A DNA stretch of 64,000 nucleotides from a virus, in IMG/VR virus record IMGVR_UViG_3300025096_000008, positions 1 to 64,000 of that record, one strand, 5' to 3'. The notes under the pieces were generated by a model that saw only the letters and a list, made by a program, of their open reading frames with translations, searched no databases and was not told where the DNA came from. The position numbers and the translations under genes were made by a program. Shown piece after piece: positions 49,046 through 56,973 of the stretch; the stretch's first letter is position 1; every line of letters begins with the position of its first letter.

Positions 49046-49324
49046 ATGATGACGGACTTTAAAGATTCGAACATGCGACAGAAAAAAGTGCTTGACTTTC
49101 ATGCGGGAGATCTGGTATACTTAAAAAGTGATCTCTCTCTGAGATCGGGAGTTGGGTTGATTTTATCAACAGAATTCAGGAGTTTTGATATACACGACTT
49201 GAGAGATCATAAGGCAGGAAAGTCGTTTTCTGTGCTGCTACCAAAGGTGTATGTTTGGTGGACCCAAGGAGATAAGAAGCTTTGGATGGACGAGCAAGAT
49301 CTTTGCTTGTTAGAAAAGAGCTGA
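49046..49324 (+). CDS. GDLV-motif small beta-barrel protein
   Basis: 92 residues: VLDFHAGDLVYLKSD, then GVGLILS, and VYVWWTQGDKKLWMDEQDLCLL. Clear relative of the 53232 gene product (HDFHPGDLIEDRKTG... FYVWWMD). ATG 49046 or 49049. A chance sigma70-like element (TTGACT at 49092, TATACT at 49116) lies inside the coding region. Confidence 0.65.
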   Translation: MMTDFKDSNMRQKKVLDFHAGDLVYLKSDLSLRSGVGLILSTEFRSFDIHDLRDHKAGKSFSVLLPKVYVWWTQGDKKLWMDEQDLCLLEKS

Positions 49325-49335
49325 GCGGAGATAAG

Positions 49336-49875
49336 ATGATAGTTTCTAATATTTTACTCATGTTTTTCATTAGCTCTGGCGATGTCAGTGCTACCAATTT
49401 TTCTATGAAAGTTAGGGGGTATGAAAACGGAGAGCCTAAGCCTCTCTATGTATCTTCCATCCTACAGAAGAGAAAGGCGAAGACACTCCTTCTGTCACGA
49501 GATGCTTCTGATAATTTTAGAGAGATGGTTGTACAGGCAGCGAAGGATGGATTCCACCTAGATGTACTCAGTGCCTTCCGTACCCACGGCGAACAGCATC
49601 GGATGAAGAGGCAGAGAGGTGATTTAGCAGCTCCGCCCGGCTGGAGCAATCACCAAATGGGACTGTCCATCGATGTGGGCGGCACAACTAGAATCATGCA
49701 AGGGAAGAGATATAGGACAATCTTGTATTGGTGGATGAAGCGAAATGCCAAGCGGTATGGATTCTACAATGATGTGGAAGCGGAACCATGGCACTGGACA
49801 TTCTACGGAGATAATCCGCCACCCCCCAAAAAGAAGGTGAGAGAATCACCAAAGGAGAAAAGTGATAATGTCTGA
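49336..49875 (+). CDS. Endolysin: M15 (VanY-type) D-Ala-D-Ala peptidase with signal peptide
   Basis: 179 residues from ATG 49336. Signal-like start MIVSNILLMFFISSGDVSA. Zinc-peptidase motifs: LDVLSAFRTHGEQ (~77), SNHQMGLSIDVGG (SxHxxGxAxD type, ~103, first His and Asp ligands), and EPWHWTFYG (~152, last His). It cleaves peptidoglycan cross-links. The secretory signal suggests sec-mediated export (signal-arrest-release or periplasmic). The C-terminus is Lys/Pro-rich. The holin-like gene overlaps its 3' end by 8 bases, making a lysis cassette. Confidence 0.88.
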   Translation: MIVSNILLMFFISSGDVSATNFSMKVRGYENGEPKPLYVSSILQKRKAKTLLLSRDASDNFREMVVQAAKDGFHLDVLSAFRTHGEQHRMKRQRGDLAAPPGWSNHQMGLSIDVGGTTRIMQGKRYRTILYWWMKRNAKRYGFYNDVEAEPWHWTFYGDNPPPPKKKVRESPKEKSDNV

Positions 49876-50149
49876 AGAAAAACAAGAAGAAACAAACAAA
49901 GAGAAGGAAGAACAAGTTCCCAGCCCTGATAGGTACGGTCTTTTGTGTATCCTAGCTTTCGCAATGCTTATTTCGTCCTTATTTACGGCAAGCACATTCA
50001 TGGTTAAGGTGTGCCTAATCTGGATGTTCGTTCTTCGTAGCTATGGACTTTTGGTCAAGAAAATGAATAGAGAGTGGTTAGCAGTTATTTTATATGGTTC
50101 GTGCTATGTATATTATGCTACTCAGGTTTATCCCACTGGGATACTATAA
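49868..50149 (+). CDS. Holin-like membrane protein
   Basis: 93 residues. Charged N-terminus (SEEKQEETNKEKEEQ) followed by two or three hydrophobic helices (YGLLCILAFAMLISSLFTAS, VKVCLIWMFVLRSYGLL, WLAVILYGSCYVYYATQVY). ATG 49868 is favoured over GTG 49862 by spacing from AAGGAG. Size, topology and overlap with the endolysin gene suggest a holin. No family signature. Confidence 0.6.
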   Translation: MSEEKQEETNKEKEEQVPSPDRYGLLCILAFAMLISSLFTASTFMVKVCLIWMFVLRSYGLLVKKMNREWLAVILYGSCYVYYATQVYPTGIL

Positions 50150-50167
50150 AAGAAAAGGAGCGAGAAA

Positions 50168-50524
50168 ATGTCTAACAAACAAAGCCGAATTTCACCGGCA
50201 CAACAACTGGCACAGGCGATGAGAGAAAACGGCAATGTGCATGTTATACCCACCAAGGCGGCAAAAATCGTAAAAGAAATGGAAAAGCAAATTGAGAATT
50301 TATTTGCCGAACTGGTCAAATCTAAATCGGAGGTGTCCAAGTTAAGTGATCTCGTGGAATACCAGAGAGATCGCATTCGAGCCTTGGAAGAGGCTAACCA
50401 GTCGAAAAATAAGACGGAAACACCTAAAGTGAGTAAAAACAGTGACTTGGCGAAACCAAAGAAATCGAGGGCAAAAAAGCCCAAGAAAACCAGCCGAGTA
50501 AAAAAATCCTCACAAAAGACTTGA
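50168..50524 (+). CDS. Coiled-coil protein with Lys-rich tail
   Basis: 118 residues: helical coiled coil (~35-85, IVKEMEKQIENLFAELVKSK) and a basic C-terminus (KPKKSRAKKPKKTSRVKKSS) resembling histone-like or nucleic-acid-binding tails. Function unknown. Its last codons overlap the next promoter's -35. Confidence 0.65.
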   Translation: MSNKQSRISPAQQLAQAMRENGNVHVIPTKAAKIVKEMEKQIENLFAELVKSKSEVSKLSDLVEYQRDRIRALEEANQSKNKTETPKVSKNSDLAKPKKSRAKKPKKTSRVKKSSQKT

Positions 50525-50551
50525 CATGATCTCTGCTTTGTGTAATAATAT
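50521..50551 (+). promoter_or_regulatory. Sigma70 promoter
   Basis: TTGACA (50521-50526) with the -10 region TAATAATAT (50543-50551; AATAAT at 17 bases or TAATAT at 19). The spacer begins TGATCTCTG. Confidence 0.7.
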
Positions 50552-50585
50552 GTAAATCAGCATTACTCACAAAGGAGCAACAAGA

Positions 50586-50852
50586 ATGGTTTCCGTTAAG
50601 ATTTATCAGAAAAGCAAAGATGGGCTCAGTGTACCAACCGTGACGAAAGAATTTACAATGGATTCTTTCGAAAAGAAGACTATAATGGATATTATCTCCC
50701 TTTACGATCCAGATGAGTACATGGTTGTCGCGACCTACGGTAAGATTTCGCCCCGAGGCAAAAACTGGGTTCGTCTTTCTTCTGCTTTCGATGAGATACA
50801 TATAAAATACGGCAATACTGATATGACAGATCATCTTATCGGAAAGGCATAA
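50586..50852 (+). CDS. Small protein of unknown function
   Basis: 88 residues with AAGGAG ribosome site. Beta-rich: MVSVKIYQKSKDGLSVPTVT, DEYMVVATYGKISPRGKNWVR. Pairs with the zinc-knuckle gene 3 bases downstream. Confidence 0.65.
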   Translation: MVSVKIYQKSKDGLSVPTVTKEFTMDSFEKKTIMDIISLYDPDEYMVVATYGKISPRGKNWVRLSSAFDEIHIKYGNTDMTDHLIGKA

Positions 50853-50855
50853 GAA

Positions 50856-51521
50856 GTGGTTACGAAACAGAGGAAGCCAAGAAGATGTTCCTACTGTCGA
50901 GAGGAAGGTCACGACAGAAGGACATGTGCCCCTCTTAGGCGAGATAAGTCTAAGGCAGCCGAGGTAAACAGAAGGTTTATTGATCTTGTGGTAGACGACA
51001 TGGTAGAGCGAGGGATCGGTCCAGGTGCTCTTATCGAGTTTACTATCCCAAATAAGGAGACTGCAGATAGAGAGCCCACACCACTGGCGATGGTTACTGG
51101 TCTTCATTGGGAACAGCTCTTTTATAGAAAGCCAGGTCGGCGATGGGTATCAATAAAGATGATGAACGGAGTGACCGTCTATCACATCGGGAACACTATC
51201 CGGAGAGTTAAATTCCCCCAACATGAGCTTGATAGAACTTACGATAGCAAGAAGGGGACATATATTTATTCTGAAGTTTTGAGACCACATCGCACACGGT
51301 CACCCGACCGAGCCGCTGACTATAGTTCATACCCGCTCCTTTCATCTGGCGAGTGGAATGTAATCTCCCCAGTGACCATTAACAAGGAGGCTCTAGTTCA
51401 GAGCCAACCTCTTGGTTTCTATCTTGGGTGGAATGGGATTGATGACTATTTTTTGGATTTAAATATTGAGAGTTGCCATCAAGGCAGTTACTACTTAGAG
51501 AAAAGAAGAAAAAGACTTTAG
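50856..51521 (+). CDS. CCHC zinc-knuckle protein
   Basis: 221 residues with GTG start. The N-terminus has CSYCREEGHDRRTC, exactly C-x2-C-x4-H-x4-C, the zinc knuckle of retroviral nucleocapsids and RNA-binding proteins, set in basic flanks (KQRKPRR...). The remaining ~190 residues are beta-rich (WVSIKMMNGVTVYHIGNTIR) with no family recognised. Single-stranded nucleic-acid binding is the likely activity. A viral decoy or RNA-directed role is speculation. Confidence 0.7.
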   Translation: MVTKQRKPRRCSYCREEGHDRRTCAPLRRDKSKAAEVNRRFIDLVVDDMVERGIGPGALIEFTIPNKETADREPTPLAMVTGLHWEQLFYRKPGRRWVSIKMMNGVTVYHIGNTIRRVKFPQHELDRTYDSKKGTYIYSEVLRPHRTRSPDRAADYSSYPLLSSGEWNVISPVTINKEALVQSQPLGFYLGWNGIDDYFLDLNIESCHQGSYYLEKRRKRL

Positions 51522-51541
51522 CCGCCAGTGTTTTTAGGTTG

Positions 51542-51551
51542 GCTTACTTAT
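51542..51551 (+). promoter_or_regulatory. Candidate late promoter variant (GCTTACTTAT)
   Basis: Variant box 29 bases before the MoxR ATG, in the 59-base gap after the zinc-knuckle gene. Confidence 0.35.
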
Positions 51552-51580
51552 AAGATTAAAAGAGAAGAGGAAAAGCTATT

Positions 51581-52681
51581 ATGGCATCAGTAGATTTTAA
51601 AACGTTTCTTTCAGCAGCCCCCGTCGTCCTTGGGGCTCGATACCCTGTTATCCTTCGAGGTCGCCACGGCATCGGCAAGTCAGAAATAGTCTACCAGATT
51701 GAGGAAATGCTGGGATACACTGATGGTGTTATCGAGAGACGAGCATCACAGATGACGGAGGGTGATTTGATTGGCTTGCCGTCAATCTCCTCAGATTCTT
51801 CATCAACCCGATGGAATCCACCAGATTGGTTCACGGAAGCATGTTCCCGTGGAGTGCTGCTCTTTCTAGACGAGATAGACAGAGCAATCCCAGAAGTGAG
51901 GCAGGGAATTTTCGAGCTCACCGATAGTCGGAAGATCAATGGGTACTCTCTACACGAGAATACTGTCATCGTTGCAGCCGTCAATGGCGGAGAGCACGGT
52001 TCGGAGTATCAAGTGGGAGAGATGGATCCAGCAGAACTGGATCGATACACTGTTTTTGATGTGGAGCCCACAGTCGAAGATTGGCTAACATGGTCGAAGG
52101 GGGAAGTTTCGGAAGTGGTATGGGATTTCATCAACCAGAATCGAAGCCATCTTGAGCACCTGGATAACTTCGAGCCGAACAAAGTATACCCCAGCCGACG
52201 ATCCTGGGTCCGGCTCGACAAGACACTCAAGACATGTCCAGACCAGCTAGCTCAGATGCACGAGCCTCTACTCTTCACTCTCTCTCAGGGTTTCGTCGGC
52301 TTCGAAGCTGCAATCGCTCTCAGAGATTTCGCCATCAATTATGGCAAACAGGTTACTGTTGAGGATGTTATCCATGAAGGCAATGTTTCGATGACGAAAG
52401 ACTTCGACATCAATGAGCATGGTGCCTTGATTGAGAAGATGGAAGCTTCTGGAATATTCAACACTCTCTTGTCTGAAAGCAATCTCTCGAATCTCGCTGG
52501 ATATTTTGTATCGGTCCCAGGCGAAATGGCAATGAAGCTGTTTAGCATCATAGGAAAGTCTCCATTGAGAGAGAATATTCTCAGCTTTCACGGCACAGAA
52601 GTGGAAGGAAAGCGGATCGGCGATCATGTTGTGTCCTTGGTCTCGAATATGGCAGATCAGGAAGCCGTAGAGCAGCCGTAA
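51581..52681 (+). CDS. MoxR-type AAA+ ATPase
   Basis: 366 residues. Walker A RGRHGIGKSEIVYQ (~26-39), MoxR-like QMTEGDLIGLPS (~63), Walker B VLLFLDEIDRAIPEVRQGIFEL (~90), sensor 1 VIVAAVNGG (~129) and MDPAELDRYTVFDVEP with Arg finger. C-terminal lid and helices follow. MoxR ATPases remodel proteins together with a vWA partner; such a partner lies at 53467-54642, with a metallopeptidase gene between. Confidence 0.88.
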   Translation: MASVDFKTFLSAAPVVLGARYPVILRGRHGIGKSEIVYQIEEMLGYTDGVIERRASQMTEGDLIGLPSISSDSSSTRWNPPDWFTEACSRGVLLFLDEIDRAIPEVRQGIFELTDSRKINGYSLHENTVIVAAVNGGEHGSEYQVGEMDPAELDRYTVFDVEPTVEDWLTWSKGEVSEVVWDFINQNRSHLEHLDNFEPNKVYPSRRSWVRLDKTLKTCPDQLAQMHEPLLFTLSQGFVGFEAAIALRDFAINYGKQVTVEDVIHEGNVSMTKDFDINEHGALIEKMEASGIFNTLLSESNLSNLAGYFVSVPGEMAMKLFSIIGKSPLRENILSFHGTEVEGKRIGDHVVSLVSNMADQEAVEQP

Positions 52682-52722
52682 GTGCTTGATTAATAAGGGA
52701 CAAAAAAACACTAAAAAAGAGC

Positions 52723-52751
52723 TTGACAGAGTTGATCTCCTGTGATATGGT
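52723..52751 (+). promoter_or_regulatory. Sigma70 promoter inside the MoxR/vWA cassette
   Basis: TTGACA (52723-52728), 17 bases containing TTGATCTCCTGTGA, then TATGGT (52746-52751). Confidence 0.75.
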
Positions 52752-52783
52752 ATTATATTCACAGGCAAAGAAGGAGCACTAAT

Positions 52784-53245
52784 ATGCCATATAAGAGCAA
52801 ATACAGCAAGAACATCAATAAGTTAGTAAAATGGGCGAAAGAAGTCAAGCAGATCACTGTTGTTTTTGCCACAGGTCAGGTAGATAGATACATGCCAGAA
52901 GATAGGCTAATCATAATCAACGAAACTCAGAACGGTGAAAATCAGCTCTACACTCTCCTGCACGAAGTGGGTCACTCAATGAATAGAGAGACCGGTAATC
53001 TCGCCTATCGCTATGGCAAATATAAACTGTTAGCTAAATCAGATGAGACAGGCAAGCCCATCAAGTCATATGCCTACAGAGTCCAACTTCTTGATGAGGA
53101 GATGCAGGCATGGAAGAACGGCAAAGAAATTGCCGAAGGTCTTGGAATGAAGCTAGATGAACGGGCATACGAGAACTGTGCCGCCAAGTGTATTATGTCG
53201 TATATCGACTGGGCTGCCGAAAGAGAGTGGAATGCGCCGGCATGA
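52784..53245 (+). CDS. Small zinc metallopeptidase (HExxH)
   Basis: 153 residues from ATG 52784 after AAGGAG. LYTLLHEVGHSMNRETG (~55-70) holds the HExxH motif. LLDEEMQAWKNGKEIAEGLG (~107) provides the acidic third ligand (EExxAW pattern as in small phage metallopeptidases). No signal peptide, so cytoplasmic. Lies between MoxR and vWA genes and may belong to the same system. Confidence 0.78.
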   Translation: MPYKSKYSKNINKLVKWAKEVKQITVVFATGQVDRYMPEDRLIIINETQNGENQLYTLLHEVGHSMNRETGNLAYRYGKYKLLAKSDETGKPIKSYAYRVQLLDEEMQAWKNGKEIAEGLGMKLDERAYENCAAKCIMSYIDWAAEREWNAPA

Positions 53246-53477
53246 TTTCCATCCAGGAGATCTGATCGAGGACCGGAAAACCGGGCTAATCGGTCTTGTC
53301 TATGGAGTCCATCAGGATCCGTACAACATCACCAAGGGACGAGGATATTTCTATGTCTGGTGGATGGATAACTCCAGAGGATACAGAAAGAGCCTGGTCT
53401 CACCCACAGATAAGCGAGTGAGACAACTGGGTAAGAAGCTTAAAGAGAAGAAAGTGGTGAGGAACAATGTCGTTTGA
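53232..53477 (+). CDS. GDLI-motif small beta-barrel protein
   Basis: 81 residues: MRRHDFHPGDLIEDRKTGLI, GLVYGVH, FYVWWMDNSRGYRKSLVSP. Same family as the 49046 gene product. Overlaps the metallopeptidase gene by 14 bases and the vWA gene by 11 bases. Confidence 0.65.
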   Translation: MRRHDFHPGDLIEDRKTGLIGLVYGVHQDPYNITKGRGYFYVWWMDNSRGYRKSLVSPTDKRVRQLGKKLKEKKVVRNNVV

Positions 53478-54642
53478 TTTGAACAAACATATATTCAGGC
53501 TCCTACAGGATGAGCCGTTTTTTGCTGCTCTTTCTCGGCGAATTGATAAGAGAGAAACTCTAGGGGTACCCACGGCTGGAATAGGAATCAACCCAGACTC
53601 CGGTCAGTTCGAGATGTTTTATAACCCCCAGTATTTCGACACCCTCACTGATCAACAGAAAGCTGGTGTCATCAAGCACGAGTTCTACCACCTTGTTTTC
53701 GAACATGTTACCGAAAGACTTCCAGAAGAGGGAATGTCTCCGATGTGGAACATTGCTACAGATCTTGCTATCAACGGATTTTTAAAGAGTGAGCTACCTC
53801 CAAAGTGCTGTATTCCAGGAGTTGACGATTTCAGCGAGATGATCCCACTCCAAACAGCGGAATGGTACTTCGAAGAGCTTAAGAAGAGGAAGGAGAAGGA
53901 TCCAAGTTTTATGTCTCCTCAGTCGGGCTCAGAAGTGGGCTCCGGAAGCCCAGAGGGTCAGTTCGATAGCCACGAATCTTGGGGCAAAAGTGATTCTCAG
54001 ACCAAAGAAATAGCCAAAGAGAGATTCAAAGACATGGCTAAGAAGGCTGTCGAGGAGTGTGATAAGGGGCGAGGCTGGGGCTCTCTATCTCACAGCATCA
54101 GAGAGCAGATTCGGACAAAGGTGAACTCTGCCACGATTGACTGGCGAAAGATGCTTAGATACTTCGTGAGGACATCTCAGGCATCATCTAAGAAGTCTTC
54201 TATCAAGCGAATTAACCGCCGATACCCATACATACATGCCGGCAAGAAGTCAGAGCGACAGGCAAGGATAGCTATTAGTATTGACCAGTCTGGCTCGGTA
54301 AGCGATAGCCTTCTTGAGCTTTTCTTCTCAGAGCTTGAGGCTCTCGCCAAGATTGCAGAGTTTGTAGTGGTTCCATTCGATGACTTGGTTTATACTGACG
54401 AAGTATTTGTCTGGAAAAAGGGTGAGCGCAGAGAACTGAATAGGGTTCTAAGAGGGGGAACCAATTTTGATGCCCCAACAGAGTATGTGAATCAACATAA
54501 GTTTGATGGTCATCTGATATTGACAGACATGTATGCTCCGATGCCAAAGGCTTCTAAATGCCAGAGAGCTTGGATAACGGACTCGAACGGAGCATCGATG
54601 CCTTACTTTAAGACCAAAGAGAGGGTGTTGGTACTAAAATAA
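53467..54642 (+). CDS. vWA protein with N-terminal metallopeptidase-like domain (DUF2201-type)
   Basis: 391 residues. N-terminal domain: TAGIGINPDSGQFEMFYNPQ, then AGVIKHEFYHLVFEHVTERL with HExxH (~72) and WNIATDLAINGFL. Linker with Gly/Ser ~160-175. C-terminal vWA-like domain: ARIAISIDQSGSVSDSLLELF (~270, MIDAS DxSGS), FVVVPFDDLVYTDEV, LRGGTNFDAPTEYV, GHLILTDMYAPMP. This two-domain form pairs with MoxR ATPases in many bacteria; MoxR is encoded at 51581. Likely remodels or matures metalloproteins, or acts in conflict (inference). Confidence 0.85.
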   Translation: MSFDLNKHIFRLLQDEPFFAALSRRIDKRETLGVPTAGIGINPDSGQFEMFYNPQYFDTLTDQQKAGVIKHEFYHLVFEHVTERLPEEGMSPMWNIATDLAINGFLKSELPPKCCIPGVDDFSEMIPLQTAEWYFEELKKRKEKDPSFMSPQSGSEVGSGSPEGQFDSHESWGKSDSQTKEIAKERFKDMAKKAVEECDKGRGWGSLSHSIREQIRTKVNSATIDWRKMLRYFVRTSQASSKKSSIKRINRRYPYIHAGKKSERQARIAISIDQSGSVSDSLLELFFSELEALAKIAEFVVVPFDDLVYTDEVFVWKKGERRELNRVLRGGTNFDAPTEYVNQHKFDGHLILTDMYAPMPKASKCQRAWITDSNGASMPYFKTKERVLVLK

Positions 54643-54656
54643 TACTACTTACTTAT
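54643..54656 (+). promoter_or_regulatory. Candidate late promoter (TACTACTTAC/ACTTACTTAT)
   Basis: Two overlapping variant boxes immediately after the vWA stop and 33 bases before the leader-peptide ATG. Confidence 0.4.
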
Positions 54657-54688
54657 AGGGGCAAAATTTACTATAGGAGAAATATAAA

Positions 54689-54727
54689 ATGTTATCTTTA
54701 TTAAATTCAGGAAAGTCACAGTTATGA
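54689..54727 (+). CDS. 12-residue leader peptide
   Basis: ATG 54689 with TAGGAGA 9 bases upstream encodes MLSLLNSGKSQL and stops at TGA overlapping the next ATG (TTATGACA). The only good ribosome site belongs to this leader, so the 54724 gene is probably translated by re-initiation. Confidence 0.45.
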   Translation: MLSLLNSGKSQL

Positions 54728-54993
54728 CAGGCGAGTTCAGCGGATCAGTTGATGTGGGCGACGAATTTGCCAGCGATAAGATGGAAGATTTGGCTTCTCT
54801 CATTGCTGACCTCCAAACTGAAGAAGGTGGATTACCACCCCTAACGGAAGCCTCAACAATCTTACAGGACTATATGGATGCCTGGGTGATGTGGAGCCAG
54901 CAAGCAGGACAGCCAGGCTCTCGAACATATTATGAATATCTTTTTCAAGCGGTGGCAACCCGTGCCATCTTTATAACGAGGAACACACAATGA
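54724..54993 (+). CDS. Acidic helical protein of unknown function
   Basis: 89 residues: MTGEFSGSVDVGDEFASDKM, then LASLIADLQTEEGGLPPLTE and a helical end (YYEYLFQAVATRAIFITRN). No strong ribosome site of its own; coupled to the leader peptide. Confidence 0.65.
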   Translation: MTGEFSGSVDVGDEFASDKMEDLASLIADLQTEEGGLPPLTEASTILQDYMDAWVMWSQQAGQPGSRTYYEYLFQAVATRAIFITRNTQ

Positions 54994-55005
54994 AAGGAAA
55001 GTATT

Positions 55006-55449
55006 ATGATGACTAACGATTGGACAGAGTTCGATATTTATTTCGAGGAAGAGGAAGCAAAGAGCGAAGAAGAAAAGCAGAAGGAACTCGACGCTCTCTA
55101 TGAAACTCCGCCAGAAGATATTACACTGGACAAAGAAAAGCTAATGAACATCACGAAGAGGGCTCTCGCGAAAGAGGAAAGCAAGAAGAGCTTTGTATCC
55201 CCAGAACAACAGGAAGAGGTAAACGCTCACGCCCGCCAAGTTGCTTATAATATTTTAGAATGGGTTTATTTATCCGCCGAAGCCGGCGAGTGGAGCTATA
55301 GACATGATATGACGAAGCTCCCTCGGGCATACCTGATGCCAACTGTACAAGAGGTGAAGAGGAATCTTTTAAATACCTTTGTTCGTTACTCAGATTCGGA
55401 ATCCAATCGATGGATCGAAGTAAGTTGGATAAAATCAAATGAAGTGTGA
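55006..55449 (+). CDS. Hypothetical protein
   Basis: 147 residues. Very acidic helical first third (EEEEAKSEEEKQKELDALYE), then NAHARQVAYNILEWVYLSAE and PTVQEVKRNLLNTFVRYSDS. Ribosome site GAAAGGAAAG. No known domain. Overlaps next gene by 11 bases. Confidence 0.65.
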   Translation: MMTNDWTEFDIYFEEEEAKSEEEKQKELDALYETPPEDITLDKEKLMNITKRALAKEESKKSFVSPEQQEEVNAHARQVAYNILEWVYLSAEAGEWSYRHDMTKLPRAYLMPTVQEVKRNLLNTFVRYSDSESNRWIEVSWIKSNEV

Positions 55450-55723
55450 GCGGAGGGGAGGAGCCATAGGCTTTGAGAAAGTTTATAACAACGATCTACT
55501 GGTCGAATGTCGTAAAGAACTTTTGGCAGTCGGTGTTAAGGTAGAGACAGAAATCATCAGAGAGAGGTATTTTGTTACATCGAGGATCGTTGGGTCCAGC
55601 CGACGCTATACCATACGAGCAATTGAGTCTGCCACTCAAAGCATATCTATTTTTGGTATGAGTGATGGGTTCTCAACAAGGAGATCGGCACTAAAATGGT
55701 TGATAGGAGACAAGCAAAAATAG
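55439..55723 (+). CDS. Hypothetical protein
   Basis: 94 residues: EKVYNNDLLVECRKELLAVG, KVETEIIRERYFVTSRIVGSS, YTIRAIESATQSISIFG. Alternating strand/helix pattern suggests a small alpha-beta fold. Start overlaps the preceding gene. Confidence 0.55.
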   Translation: MKCERRGGAIGFEKVYNNDLLVECRKELLAVGVKVETEIIRERYFVTSRIVGSSRRYTIRAIESATQSISIFGMSDGFSTRRSALKWLIGDKQK

Positions 55724-55830
55724 GTCCGGTGATATATTGTTACTCGATACTGGCACTCGGTGCCACCTTTATTGTACTAAGAGCCATTAAGGAGCTTGGA
55801 AGATGTCAAAGAAGAAGAGAGAAATGGTAA
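55696..55830 (+). CDS. Very small membrane peptide (tentative)
   Basis: 44 residues with one hydrophobic span (VIYCYSILALGATFIVLRAI) and a basic end (CQRRREKW). TAGGAGAC is inside the gene; the start could be GTG 55731. Fills the 79-base gap and overlaps both neighbours. Confidence 0.4.
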   Translation: MVDRRQAKIGPVIYCYSILALGATFIVLRAIKELGRCQRRREKW

Positions 55831-56021
55831 TTTATACCAGCCCCACTGAAGTGATTGTTGGACCGCTGTCCGCAGAGCTAGACTTAATAGAAAATTGCTT
55901 TACTTTGCCAGGCAGGAAGATAAAAGATTTTAAGAGAGAGATACATCCCATGAGTGATATGGGCGACATGTTCAAGAAAGCGAATGAAGCAAGGCGAGCA
56001 CAAGGAGGTATCGATGAATAG
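55803..56021 (+). CDS. Hypothetical protein
   Basis: 72 residues: MSKKKREMVIYTSPTEVIVG, then LDLIENCFTLPGRKIKDFKR and a polar end. AAGGAG 12 bases upstream. Unknown. Confidence 0.6.
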   Translation: MSKKKREMVIYTSPTEVIVGPLSAELDLIENCFTLPGRKIKDFKREIHPMSDMGDMFKKANEARRAQGGIDE

Positions 56022-56241
56022 TGTTACTGTGGTATTAGAACATCCAGCCTATTCAGATCTGAGCTCTGTAATACTACAAGAGCATTTTGAGCTTAGATAT
56101 TTAGCACTAAGGTGCTATCACGAATTATCAAACATATATACAGAAGGACACTATAGTGTGGTTATCACTGAAGACGGCAAGCAATTTAGTCTGGATTCAC
56201 ATAACGACATACTTTGCCGAATGAGAGAAGAGGTGAAATGA
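56014..56241 (+). CDS. Hypothetical protein
   Basis: 75 residues from ATG 56014 (ribosome site AAGGAGG): MNSVTVVLEHPAYSDLSSVI, then FELRYLALRCYHELSNIYTE and YSVVITEDGKQFSLDS. The upstream start at 55954 lies within another gene and is rejected. Confidence 0.6.
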   Translation: MNSVTVVLEHPAYSDLSSVILQEHFELRYLALRCYHELSNIYTEGHYSVVITEDGKQFSLDSHNDILCRMREEVK

Positions 56242-56281
56242 TTCAGCAATGGAGGGAATTATAAGATGGCAGGAATAGAAA

Positions 56282-56542
56282 ATGTATAATCTTTACACAT
56301 GCAACTCTGAACTAATTTTACAAGAGCTTGGCAGTTCTATTGAGGCTATCGATAGGAAACTACGATTCGACAGAGACCCAGAACTTATTGGGCAGCGAGA
56401 AGAATTGTATGATTTGAGAGAATGGGTTGAGTCGTACATGACACCTCGAAAGAGAGAGTCATCAAGTATGATCTATTATGATGCCAGATATCACAAAACC
56501 TGGCGAGCATTAAATGGGAGGAAATCAGATGAAAATTTTTGA
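56282..56542 (+). CDS. Hypothetical protein
   Basis: 86 residues, mostly helical: NSELILQELGSSIEAIDRKL, then QREELYDLREWVESYM and an aromatic/basic end. Overlaps the following membrane-protein gene by 14 bases. Confidence 0.6.
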   Translation: MYNLYTCNSELILQELGSSIEAIDRKLRFDRDPELIGQREELYDLREWVESYMTPRKRESSSMIYYDARYHKTWRALNGRKSDENF

Positions 56543-56783
56543 AAAAATGATCGGTATGAAAAAGAGATGTGAGGTGGGAATATCAGTCCTTCTTCTTGCT
56601 GTTAGCCTTTTTTGTTTATTCATTTGTCTTGAGGGTGTGGCTATGATAGTCAGGCATGATGTCGCTACAGCGATAAATGTCCTTTTTCTAGGGCTATTGC
56701 TCTCGATAAATGGTGCAGCAGTGTTTTTCAATCTTACGAGGCTATCGAATGCCATCCGAGAGAGACTCAAGAGCTATGACTAG
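56529..56783 (+). CDS. Two-span membrane protein
   Basis: 84 residues from ATG 56529 (GGGAGG upstream). Two hydrophobic helices: VGISVLLLAVSLFCLFICLE and AINVLFLGLLLSINGAAVFF, with basic ends. Possible holin or membrane-modifying early protein. Overlaps the next gene by 8 bases. Confidence 0.6.
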   Translation: MKIFEKMIGMKKRCEVGISVLLLAVSLFCLFICLEGVAMIVRHDVATAINVLFLGLLLSINGAAVFFNLTRLSNAIRERLKSYD

Positions 56784-56973
56784 TGGTGATTGGCACCCGG
56801 CAGTTGGCGATATGGTTCAAGTAACCCTCCAGAAGATTCCAAGTGTAGGAATGATCATTGACTTACGAGGTGAAGAGATCATTGTGAAGGGTGCCTGGTG
56901 GCAAGAAGTTTTTAGGAAGGAAGAGGTGACTTACATCCACCCAGAATCTGAAAAGGGAGAAGAAGAATGTTGA
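56776..56973 (+). CDS. GDMV-motif small beta-barrel protein
   Basis: 65 residues: DWHPAVGDMVQVTLQKIPSV, GMIIDLRGEEIIVKGAWWQE, FRKEEVTYIHPE. Short member of the GDLV family with all three blocks. ATG 56776 chosen over 56710. Confidence 0.6.
   Translation: MTSGDWHPAVGDMVQVTLQKIPSVGMIIDLRGEEIIVKGAWWQEVFRKEEVTYIHPESEKGEEEC

Noticed and set aside
49092-49121. TTGACT-18-TATACT inside the 49046 gene
   Set aside because: Lies within the conserved VLDFHAGDLVYL segment; a transcript from here would lose the family motif, so a chance match is more likely.
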